Shown piece by piece: positions 41,972 through 52,529 of a stretch of DNA of 64,000 nucleotides. The position numbers were made by a program, and so were the translations under genes. The stretch comes from Plantago major (lineage: Eukaryota > Streptophyta > Magnoliopsida > Lamiales > Plantaginaceae), in assembly GCA_026545765.1 (NCBI GenBank), contig JAIFAC010000007.1, positions 1,178,001 to 1,242,000 of the forward strand, read 5' to 3'. Under the pieces are notes generated by a model that was not told the origin of the DNA, ran no database searches, and saw nothing but the letters and a program-made list of their open reading frames with translations. The number at the start of each line of letters is the position of its first letter. The stretch's first letter is position 1.

Positions 41972-43350
41972 AAATATGAACTTCTAGTACGTGCTCTCAA
42001 TTTCATTTATCTTGAGTTGTTTACCTTCGCCAAAGACTCAAAGACTTAGGAGTAAAAGAAAAAAACTGGATAGACATGTGAGAAAGAAAAGAAATCTTGT
42101 TCTATGTGGTAAGCTCCTATGTTATTTCACTTATGCTTTGAACTCATTCTATATGTAGGGAATAGAATCTAATTTAGTCTAACTTTCAATCACAAATTTA
42201 TCCTTGTCTAACAAATTTCTTTATTTGTTTTATATCCATCCTGTACTCCCTATACTTTTTTCTTTGAATTCTTAATCTATCTCATTTTCATATAGGAAAT
42301 GCTTTGAGATATGGTTGGTAGTCATACCTTTCTTTTAGATCCGTTATAACTATTCAGAAAGAGGGTATTTCCCTACAAAAGAGTCAAATTTCTTGTCTTA
42401 CATACGTGTTAATCAAAACCAAAAAACGTTTATACAATTAGGAATACTTCTTCTTAAATTCTAATCTGTATATTTACCTCTCTTCTCTTAAAACTCTTTC
42501 TATCTACGATGTATTTGTATATATTATGAGTTATGCCACGAAACAATAACCTATGCTTTTATAAAGATTTATAAAGAATAAAGAAAGAGAGAATACACAA
42601 CTAATATATTTCTACTAGTCTCTAATAATACTGCACGACAAACACTATACATGCTATTTACTTTTGGTAGTCTATATACAACATGACTTAATCCTTGTCC
42701 AAGAAAGAGTATTATACTTTACACCTAATTCTTTACGAAACATTTATCTATAGAGTTAACTTTATATGTTCTAGATTTTTCTTCGTGTATGGTAGGTTCT
42801 ACTCTTACTAAGCCAGCTGTTTCTAGATGTATATCCATTTATACTAACTACTAAGCTCCAAATTACAAGCGTTGTTCTCTTTAATAAATTAATAAAAAAT
42901 ATGTTAGAACTCTTTACTCTAATTATCTAACTACCATCTATATACTATGTTGCAATACTTACAATAGCTTTATTATCGAGACTAAGCCATAACGAATTCT
43001 AGTACCGTCAAAGTAGACTTATTTATTATCTTCACGCCCATATCTTTTACTCTCTTTCTATTAGTATACATTGTAACTTAAAATATCTAGGTATATGCTT
43101 TACGTGAAATATCTTGTTGTAGTACTTAAGGCATTAATTAAAATACTAAAGAGTCTTTATAGGAAGGAGCATATATTCTATTTTACTATGGTATGCTACA
43201 ATCCCAGGAAGCTTTCTAGGCAGAAATACAGAGTACAAACTGTAGAGTTCTCTTTTTGATAGATTAGGGGAATGAAAGATAGGATAGATAAGGGAAGGAA
43301 GCTGACCCAGAGAATATGTATAGAAGAGAACATAAGGAGGTCCCAAAGAC

Positions 43351-43363
43351 AGAGAGAGAGAGA
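43351..43363. repeat. AG dinucleotide tract
   Basis: About 6.5 copies of AG in a purine-rich stretch. It is one of the few non-AT microsatellites in the window. Confidence 0.8.
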
Positions 43364-45043
43364 TTTATCAACGCACCTCGCTTTTATATCTAAGCGATAA
43401 CCTCGTCGTCAATTTGTAAATTGGTTCCAACATCTAAATCTAAATATACAAAAAACATAAATATAGGTCAGTATAAACAACGCATATTAAAGTTCATATT
43501 ACAATTTACAGCAGACAAAAGTATCAACACTGCTAAAATTGGTATATGTACACTTGAGAACTCTATTTAAGTATTCTTCTTTTCTACTAATAACTACTAA
43601 TAAATCCACGGCAAAGGCAAAGAAAGGCAAAAGCATAACCCCTTCTAATAGTTAATATAAAACATTAGCTATGACATCATTAGTTAGTATTTTTTATAAA
43701 AGAGCATAAGAGAAAAAAATAACAAGTAGTGGTCCAATTATAATAAAGAATATTTGATATCTATAAAATGACGAAAATGCGCATTTATTTAGTTATTTGC
43801 TTATACTGCTAAGAAATATGGCAGAATAACAACAATGGATTCAACAGAGTAAAAAAGTAGTATAAACTATACTTCCCTTATTTGGTTATTATAGAACTAT
43901 TAAGTAAGATAGAATAGGAAAATTTAAGAGTGAAGAGTCTCTTCTATTCTCAACAAAAACTACCTAGATTTAGAAAGCTCATCTTACTTAATTTTTTAAT
44001 AATTAAACATGCTATAGTACTATACACGCAGCACGATATTATAGGAGCAACTAGAATTCAAAGATAAATCCCGTTTGTTCCTCTTCTTAAGAAAGTATGT
44101 TTCTCATTTTTCATTACAAAAGAAATTGTGTACTTTCTCGACTCAGCCAGGTACTCGGAATATTTTTCTTACTTACAAGATTTCGCTTTTCAAACGATAT
44201 ATTATTTCTTTTTGTTCTTTCATTTTCTAACTTTCTCTAGGTACCCTTTTTCTTTCTGGATCACAAGAGAGGGTAGAGAGTTAAGTAGTATGACTTCGCC
44301 CTTTTCGTTCTATATAAGATATAGCTCCAATACGCACTAGAGTATATCTTATTTGGTGAAAGGAAAGGAAGAGAAATATACATTGATAGCTAAGAGAGCC
44401 TCTATTAGTTAGTAACGTCTAAAAGGTAAAGTATAGAAGATTCTTGTACTACTAATAATACATAAATAAAAAAAAGTCATAACCCAAGCTTTCTCTCATT
44501 CTAGATTCTATCTAAAACTGTATTATAAAAAAAAAGAGAAGATGTAATAACTATGAAATGATCCAACCAACAACATATACAACATATAATTTTATAAACG
44601 TGGGAGCTACAATGTACTTTAATTATAAAAATGAACTTAAAGAGTAAATTAAGAAAGAAAGAATAGAAGAATTAATAGGAATGCTGCCTAAAGCTATTTC
44701 ATGATAAAGACTAAAGTAGTTCATTCCAGAAGAACTCTAATATATCTCGTGTAAATAGGGCTAATTTCTTTCTGGGCGTGCAGCCGTAGTAGTCATAGTT
44801 TTAGTAACTTTAATTATTATGTAATTTAATATATGATATGTAATGTATACTTCTGTATTTATTAGGATTACTTAGTTTTCTAGGCTATATCTTTGTAATT
44901 AAGAAATTTCGTTCATAATATAACGAATTATTATAAAGGAGTGCTGGTAAATGTGTCGTTACCCTACGAGGGGATGTGGAGTTACAACAAATAGTAAATA
45001 TATGTCGGAATACAAATGTTAGCAAGGAAGAATCTATTTCAAA

Positions 45044-45061
45044 ATATATATATATATATAT
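45044..45061. repeat. AT dinucleotide tract
   Basis: Nine copies of AT, following an A run. Confidence 0.85.
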
Positions 45062-45884
45062 CTCTCGAAATGCTTTACAAGATCAGTATGTAGTATAAAA
45101 AATCCCGTAACTTATTCTTATTTTATAGAATATCTGCCTAGCCTAGAATCAAGAGTAGACTTTATATTACATCTTTTTTTATGCTGTCTTCGTAGCTGAT
45201 GAATTTCATTGAAAAGTACTACTGTCTTTTTTCCTTATTGGCCTGTATTGGTATTTGGTATTGGGAATCCTACAAGTATAAGATAATGTAATCAACAAGG
45301 CAAAATTCCAATGTTTCGCAAATAGTCATTAAGGGTGGTGCGCTTTATTATTTAATACTACGTCTTTATTGTAGTAATGATACACTTACTAAAATACAAT
45401 TTCCCAACAAAACACGTCTTTTTTTAGGTTTTAAGGATATAGTAAGTAAAGTATATGATCCAGTCAAAACTATTAATAAAAGGTCATTTGGCTAATAAGA
45501 GTACGAAATAGAATAAATAAACTAGATCTTTGAACTCCAAGTATTGATAAAAATAGATGATATAGTTATAATTGTTTTCTCTTGCATTACGTTAATATGT
45601 TAATAATAAGATATTCCTTGTTGTTTTAGGCTTAGATTTGTGATTTGTAACTTTCTACCTTTTTCAACAAGTAGAGCCTTTGCACAAATAATGTATTTAT
45701 GAAAAGTGCTTAGCTTAATATCTAGAAACTAGAATTGTCTGGTAATCTTTCTAATAAAATAAATAGAATTTCTATACATAAGACACAAGAATGCCATCAG
45801 ATAATTTCCATTTTAGGAGATCTATGTACCGTAAATGTTTAAGGTATTAGATTCCCCGATAATGTGTACAAATGGTTTCAATTC

Positions 45885-45908
45885 CTTAATATAGTTCTTA
45901 ATATAGAT
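45885..45908. repeat. 12-bp tandem duplication
   Basis: CTTAATATAGTT is followed directly by CTTAATATAGAT, 11 of 12 identical. It lies 22 bases upstream of the 13-bp triplicate repeat. Confidence 0.8.
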
Positions 45909-45930
45909 AGCACATAACAAGATTCTATTG

Positions 45931-45975
45931 TACATATTTGTAGTACATATTTGTAGTACATATTTGTAGTACATA
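45931..45975. repeat. 13-bp tandem repeat, about 3.5 copies
   Basis: TACATATTTGTAG occurs three times without mismatch (45931, 45944, 45957), followed by a partial TACATA. It has the highest copy number of any non-microsatellite tandem repeat I found here. Confidence 0.92.
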
Positions 45976-46221
45976 GATGAAGTGATGACTACTTAAAAAA
46001 AGAATAATACAAGGTAAGGATACTTAAGAGAGGCTGTCATAGTACATAGAACAGCAGGCCTAAGTAATCTAGAAATAACTTATGAATTAAGAACTATAAG
46101 AGTGACAGGTGTTAAAAATTATGGATGCTAATTAAAAGAGCAGTAAACCAACGTAATCCAAATAGACAGTCTCGTTCAGTAACAATTAAGTAATTTCTTC
46201 GTAAATCACGTGCTAAGAATC

Positions 46222-46235
46222 TTTTTTTTTTTTTT
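46222..46235. repeat. T14 homopolymer
   Basis: The longest homopolymer in the window. Confidence 0.9.
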
Positions 46236-48242
46236 ATTCTGGATAGGATTCAAGCCTTTTCAACCAAGTTATTTTGAGCTATAACTCACAATGGTCTTTA
46301 TAAGTTCGTGTTTTTGGTTATTGGTATAGATTGGTATATAATAGTGTGCCGCGGTACTACATTTAGGTCTAATACTAATAAAAATACAATACCTCTTCCC
46401 TTTTTTTTATTTATATTTATTTATAACATGCATATTTAAGTCTCTCAACATTTATACATATTTTAACTAGCAATCGTTTTTCATGCTTGACTAAGCGGTA
46501 TATTTGTTGAACGAGCTAGGAATGAATCTTTGTCTATGAAGGTGTCTTATTTTTTGTGATTTCTAGTTATGTGGTATATTCCTTATCTTGGGATTGATCT
46601 AACTAATCGATGATTTACTTTTCTCTCTTCTCTAGCTAAAATGTCCTTTCTCTTTTAGAGGTCCTCTTTCATTAAATATCCATCCAACTTAAATTTATAT
46701 ACGTGTATAAATATAAAAACAATAAATAGTTAACTAAGGCATACGACATCATAACTAGTATCTTGCATACATTTCTAAACAGAAAAGAACAAAGAGATAA
46801 GGCATATTTTATAATTTCCATTTGTATCTATATTTGATCTATTTGTAAGAAAAAATAACATATATGAATTATGAATATTTTCTTCCATTCCAGCCAAGGA
46901 ACTTATTCGTTTATAGATTAGGTATTCTTGCTTTGTCAAATCCGAGAGTAAGTAACTCAGCCCTTAATATTGTTGCTTTGAAGTATTAGTATATGGTTAT
47001 ATGGATACAACACCTGCCCAGCCTCTTTCTAGGAGTCTATTTTTTTTATTTTTATTTAATCCTGACACAAACTTACTAAATAACAAGAGCCTTATAAAAT
47101 AAGTCGTTATTGGGATCTTTATTATAATTATAATAGTTTATAATAGTAATAAAGTTTCGGATTCACTTGTTCTTGCAGGAGAAATGGTAGGGCTGGGTTT
47201 GTTATTTTATGTTTAACCAAAGAGTATGTAAAAGGAACTAGTATCGCCAAATGGACAAAACCCTTATTCATTAACTGAGAAAAATCTTAAGTAATAAGGA
47301 AGAATCTGGGACCATTTAAAGAATAAAGAAAAACTCGCCTATAAGCAAAAACTACTATAATACCACTTGATCCCTACCCGGGAAATGTCAATATCATGTA
47401 AACAGACGAGACTATCAGAATGTATAAGGATGCTCAAATATTTGAAAATATATAGCTTGCCAACAAGGAGGAGGATTTCCATAAATTGTTAATAGTTTTG
47501 CTGCACCCAAAAATAATTAAAGTAGGAACGCAGGTGCGCTGGGCCTTCAAAATCTTATTCTTGACAAGTTGCTTTTATCTTTTTTGTGTCTTTGTTTGCG
47601 GGATATACTTCTATAAGGAGGGTAGTTGCTCAAGTGCTAAATATCTTCATTCTATTTTTTAGTAATTCTCTAACAGAGTCTAGAAGTCTAGAGTCCTAGA
47701 GAAGAGTCCAACTTAGTCATTCGCTGTTTGTTGATTTCAGCATACCATACCATAAGTTAGGGTCTTTATACTTATTTATTATTTGTACAGTAGTCTTCTA
47801 CCATAGCAGAAACAGATCAAACTCTATTAAAAAAATGAATTATAAAAGTTTAAGCCAAATGAAATAAGAGACCTCAAGACTTATAAGTAGTCCTAGCAAT
47901 TTCAAGCACTATAAAGTTCGAATTCAAGATCATAGAGAAGCAGAGAGAGTATCTTTGGAGTGGAGTCCTGGAAAGATATATAAATAAATAAAGAACCTTG
48001 TCTAAGGATCATCAGATAAAAATTGAAGTACAATTACAATGTATAATATATTAGAGAAAAGGGCGTTCCTTAAATTGTGTGTGAGTGTAATAAGAGGCGT
48101 TATCCGAGAAGTATGTGACTATTTATTTATGGTATTTTCAAATTCTGCATATGCATATCCCACCCAATATTTAGCTTGGCAAAGAGGAGGACCTTATATT
48201 GTCTGGTAAATGGCTTAATAATATATAGATTTTTTAGATTTT

Positions 48243-48276
48243 CTTTTAGTACTTTTTTACTTTTAGTACTTTTTTA
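48243..48276. repeat. 17-bp perfect tandem duplication
   Basis: CTTTTAGTACTTTTTTA occurs twice head to tail (48243-48259 and 48260-48276) without a mismatch. The period is not a multiple of three, so it would shift a reading frame if it arose inside a gene. Confidence 0.92.
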
Positions 48277-48642
48277 TACTTCCAATAGATGTGTTGAATC
48301 ATATACTGTATCTTTCCGTGTTTACATTGACATAGTAATGATTCCAGGCCCTTATTTCATTTGTCTCTTCCAACATTCAAATTTGTCCAGCTATTCTAAA
48401 GATAAACCTCAAGTGTCATAAGGGGTATACCTAGGAGGTGCTCTCGTAAAAATCATTTACAACTTCTAGTTTATGGTTGTGTTAAATGCTATTATGGGTA
48501 CCTATAAGACCTATAAGGAAAAACCTATTTAAAGACTTCTTGTGGAATATATCGGTTTAAGTGTTCTTTGCCGAAACATAGAAAATTAGAAAAACAACTT
48601 TCTTTCACTCTCAGTCTGCAGATCTTTTTTTTGCGGTGTATT

Positions 48643-48670
48643 TTATATAATTAAAGTTATATAATTAAAG
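48643..48670. repeat. 14-bp perfect tandem duplication
   Basis: TTATATAATTAAAG occurs twice in a row. Confidence 0.9.
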
Positions 48671-50270
48671 GGTATACAGAAAAGCCTATTATGCCAACAG
48701 AAAGAGAATAGGGTGCCTAAATAAAAATATGAACTTGAAATAACACACAGTCTAATATTTAATAGGATAGAATTCTCAGAAGTAATTAATAATTAATTAA
48801 TTAATCGTGAAGCCAATCCTTGTTTGTTGATCCACAAACTTTCGTCTTTATTAATAATGCTCTGTATACATAGTACCTTATAGATAACTTTTGCTGGAGA
48901 AAAAACACCCGAAGATGAGAGTAAAGGTAGACCAAACTAGTCATCAGTCAATTAGTAGGACACTGTTAAAGGCTCTCTGTCAGGAAGAATTGTACTTGAC
49001 GAATTATTTCCTTGTATTGTATTTACCTTATTGCATGCAGAAATCTCTTTTAAAAACGTACTCACCTAACTATATTATTTTGCTCCGGTAGGTATAGAAT
49101 AATTTATCGAATATACCCAATTTACTCAAAAAGAGATCCTACTATACATTATATAAGCATCGAGTTCAATAATATAATATATTAATTAAGTTTTTTTTTG
49201 ACAGCAGATCCATTACTAACTAGAGCTCGGTTTTCTATTCAAATTCTAAACTAATCAAACAGATTCCAATTCCAAAAATCAGAAGAGTTCTTAATAAATA
49301 AATGAAGATCCACACGTGTCAATATATGAAAGATATAGCTATTGCATTACTACGCTTGTTCCAAAGAAAGTAAGTAACCCTAACTGGGAATTATAGTAAA
49401 ACTGAATGATATTATACTGCATTTTTCAATTCTAGAAACACCCTAAAGTACAGACAAAAAATCTTAATTTTATTTTCAACAAACACGTAGACAGACCCTT
49501 TAATTGAGTAAAGAAAGAGAGGCTCCTCTTTTTTCCCTCCGTTCTTCTTAGAGCCTTAATCTGGATACTGTTCTTGTTACTTCAAATTAGAAACTTTATA
49601 CGTTGGTTACATAGACTTAGTACTGAATTCTTTATATCCTTATCTCTTTACTCCTTTTGTTCTATAATGTTATAATACTTGGTTGCTGTAGATGATTATT
49701 TTGTTGTTATGTTGTCAAAGAAAGATGAAAACCACGTGAAAGAAATAGACGTGTAAATAGTAGTACTTATGGAAGAAAGGTATATACTGGATACTATAGA
49801 GACAGTAGGCAGGTTTTAAAATTAATTATATAAGAGCTAAGAAAGAAGAAGGGTAGTTAACAACGAATAGAAACAAAAGATATTTAGAGGGGATTTTTTT
49901 ATATTAGGTACTAGATATTACATACATTAGTACACTAGGCATACATACTACGTATTACACAAAACATTATTATTATTTAGATCAATATAGATTTATATTT
50001 TAGAAGACAACCTAAGTTATATAGGAAACCCAGTGTTATACCTTTAATAAATATCAATACTTAACCAGCATTTTTTACTTTTGGCAATACACCACTTATA
50101 GAAAGGAAATAGATCCTGCGTACTCTTACATTTATAGTTGTTATACTACATATATGAATTTTTATTAAATAGCTTTCTTACTTAATCTAATTTTAGGAAG
50201 ACTTGGAAGCACTTACTTTGGTGTTGGGATAATGCATACAGGTAGAATAATCTAGGAACCATGACTTAGT

Positions 50271-50290
50271 TATAAAAAATTATAAAAAAT
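50271..50290. repeat. 10-bp perfect tandem duplication
   Basis: TATAAAAAAT occurs twice in a row. Confidence 0.85.
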
Positions 50291-50475
50291 ATAGAATAGG
50301 TGTTACTGGCTACTTATAGGAGAGGCTTTATTAGTGAAGGAAACACATGTTAAACAACTACAGTGATAGGAATAATTTGTAATCTTGCGAAGTTATAGTA
50401 AAGAAGGCAACTATGGGAAGAAACTCATTTACTCTTAAGACACAAGTAAGGAACTACTAAGAAATACAAATAAGC

Positions 50476-50479
<4 letters not shown>

Positions 50480-50515
<36 letters not shown>
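50480..50515. repeat. AT dinucleotide tract, 36 bp
   Basis: Eighteen uninterrupted copies of AT, the longest perfect microsatellite in the window. Confidence 0.95.
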
Positions 50516-50518
<3 letters not shown>

Positions 50519-51174
50519 CTACAAAATTATATTATAGAATTATAGAAGTCTACTTAAGTCTATACTTAGAATACTATATCCCAATTACAAGGGATTGCTT
50601 TCTATTAATTCTAAGTTATCTTAGGCCAAGTTACTTAAGTGTACCCTTTATATAATATAGTCCCTTTATACCTTTGTTTTGTTAGATCGTCTAGGTATTG
50701 TAAGGTATTGTATTTGTTTACTAGGCTTTCTTTACATTATATTGGTGTAAGCTAAACAATTACTAGGGAAATAAATATACTAAACAAGGTAACGTCATTT
50801 ATTTACTTAAATAATCCAAAACTATTCTAAATATCTAACAACATAAGTATTGAGTTATAATTCTGTTAGCCCTACTTTACTATAGGAAATGGAAATAACT
50901 CTTGTAAGTTTATCTCCTATGTATTTCTATTGAGAATATGTTAAAACCACTAAATATCACCTATGAAATCTTATAAGCTTGTACTTATAGTAGACGGAGT
51001 GTAGGAAAAAGCATGCAAGTGTCAAGTGTATAGAAAGCCAAATATTTCATAAAGGGAAGTCTTAACTATGTAAACAAGAAGATTGTGATCCTACAAAGCA
51101 TATGTATTAGCTCATCACACGCCAGCAAACTATTAATTATACTTTTTTTTCTTTCTTTGTTATATGTAATGCTT

Positions 51175-51218
51175 AAGTATAATTTAATAAATTTATAAGT
51201 ATAATTTAATAAATTTAA
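51175..51218. repeat. 22-bp tandem duplication
   Basis: A 22-base unit starting AAGTATAATTTAATAAA occurs twice in a row (51175-51196 and 51197-51218), with one mismatch at the last base. It is joint longest of the tandem duplications found. Confidence 0.9.
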
Positions 51219-52241
51219 TAAATCACCCCTCCTTGGTCTCAATTTTCTTCATTTATTTGCGTATGGATAGGATAATAATGCTTGTGCACTACTTTGCTAT
51301 TATATTAGGTAGAAAAAGGTAGGTCTAATTAAGGAATTAAGTAAATAGAGTACAAGTTTGTACGTATATTAAAAATATAGATTCCATTCCTTTACGACTT
51401 TATAAAAGCTTAGTCAACGTGACATGTCTTGGTGCACTAAAATTCGATAACAGAAATGAGGATGTAAAATAAGGTACCACACCTAATTATCTATATGATT
51501 ACTGAGTTTTCATAGGGATATTTTTGGAAGAAAAGGATTCATACTTGTGCACACACCTGCTTATTAGGAAGGTATACAGCTTAGACAAAAGAGACTCTAC
51601 TACAACTCTAATTCTCTTGTGTTGTTTTTTGTGTTGTTTTTGACGAAGTCTTAAGTCTATTATTTGATCTTTTAGGCCTTTACTATCTAATTTCTTTTCT
51701 TTTAATAAGCATAAATAAAATAAGTATAAAAGCGAGTTCTTGTCTTATAGAAGACCTATACTCTCATAGCATATCATACGTCCACATTAGGTTCCAAGTG
51801 TGTATAGTATCCTTTGTTGTCTTGCTTACTTGATTCTATATTTGGTGTCTATACTGGAAGAATACCTTTCTTTCCCTGCTGCTAGGTTTACTATTCAATT
51901 CAAACAAATTAAGGCATGCTTTGGGAGAAGAATATTAGGGGCAATAAAGATTAGTAATTCAGTAATGTGTCCATAAGCGATTATGGTCTGGAAATGAAAA
52001 CTTTCTGAGCATGTCTCTTCTTGCTATATTTAACTTAGTCACTGTCTGCCTTAGATACTAAGGGTTCCTTTTTAGGTAAGGACTTTGCCGCGTATATAGG
52101 AACCTTTATCTTGGTTGTTCAGTATGCTTACTCTTATATTCTAGTCCTTTTTGATGTAGTAATTTTGTCTTTATCTCACGAATCTTCCTTTTAGCCTAGT
52201 GCACACATTTAAATTCTTGTAATATTTGCTTTCCCCTTTTT

Positions 52242-52529
52242 TTATAAATTATAAGTACCACGCTGCACGGATTTTTTGTAACCACGTATAAACCATGAGT
52301 TGCCAGACAACAAATAATTTTCATTTTTATTTTTAAGGACCCAGAAGTAGGATCCCTTGTATTTTAACCTTTGTGGTAACTTAGTTTTTCTATCTGATTG
52401 ATTTTTGTGACTATTAGGACCTATGATATCTGTTCTAGCTCTATATGGTGGGATTAACATCATGGGATCGCTACTTTGCTTACCTAAAGGAGTCCTTGTT
52501 GTTTCCCCGTAATTCTTATCTAGATCCAT
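52242..52529 (-). pseudogene. Possible eroded retroelement Gag fragment, very uncertain
   Basis: A 95-codon ATG frame, rich in Lys, Asn, Arg, Ser, Tyr and Gly rather than the Leu/Phe/Ile typical of chance frames here. Around residues 52-63 it reads LPQRLKYKGSYF followed by a Lys-Asn run. In fungal copia-type Gag proteins a basic stretch of that kind precedes a CCHC zinc knuckle. Here the knuckle cysteines are absent; a Tyr stands where the first Cys would be, as a TGC to TAC change would produce. Upstream in the same frame a TAA separates about 20 further codons reading TTLSGAFAYAFVDVDDSSS. No protease, integrase or reverse transcriptase motif was found downstream on the minus strand. By length alone the frame is within chance expectation. 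The assignment is an inference and may well be wrong. Confidence 0.15.

Larger units (their letters stand above)
38145..42540. other. Gene-free AT-rich region with overlapping short plus-strand frames
   Basis: Frames of 88, 79 and 72 codons overlap or follow one another on the plus strand at 38973-39630 (see findings); otherwise frames are 63-66 codons. Two sampled lines (38041, just upstream, and 41641) show neutral dinucleotide use. The region includes a small G+C hairpin at 38672 and short tandem duplications. I recognise no product. Confidence 0.6.
42541..49700. other. Gene-free AT-rich region
   Basis: The longest frame is 81 codons (48176-48421, + strand), and part of it is a 17-bp tandem duplication that encodes a repeated Phe-Leu-rich segment. 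Other frames are 66-70 codons without recognisable products. Short tandem repeats are concentrated at 45.9 kb and 48.2-48.7 kb. I saw no RNA gene or regulatory structure. Confidence 0.65.
49701..52040. other. Gene-free domain, mostly TpA-rich and CpA/TpG-poor
   Basis: No frame of 60 codons occurs on either strand. In four sampled lines (50641, 50881, 50941, 51361) CpA+TpG totalled 14 against 27 for ApC+GpT, and TpA exceeded ApT by about 40 to 29; the line at 50881 alone does not show the bias. The neutral parts of the window give ratios near 1 for both. This texture raises TAA and TAG density, which explains the lack of frames. It contains the long TA tract at 50480 and tandem duplications at 50271 and 51175. 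Confidence 0.55.

Noticed and set aside
45931-45975. 13-bp array as a CRISPR array
   Set aside because: Repeats are directly adjacent without spacers, and no cas-like frame is present.
47905-47935. GTTCGAATTC as a tRNA T-loop
   Set aside because: No matching acceptor, D or anticodon stems around it; the motif alone is common.
48176-48421. 81-codon plus-strand frame
   Set aside because: Part of it is a 17-bp tandem duplication, which explains the repeated Phe/Leu segment without coding function.
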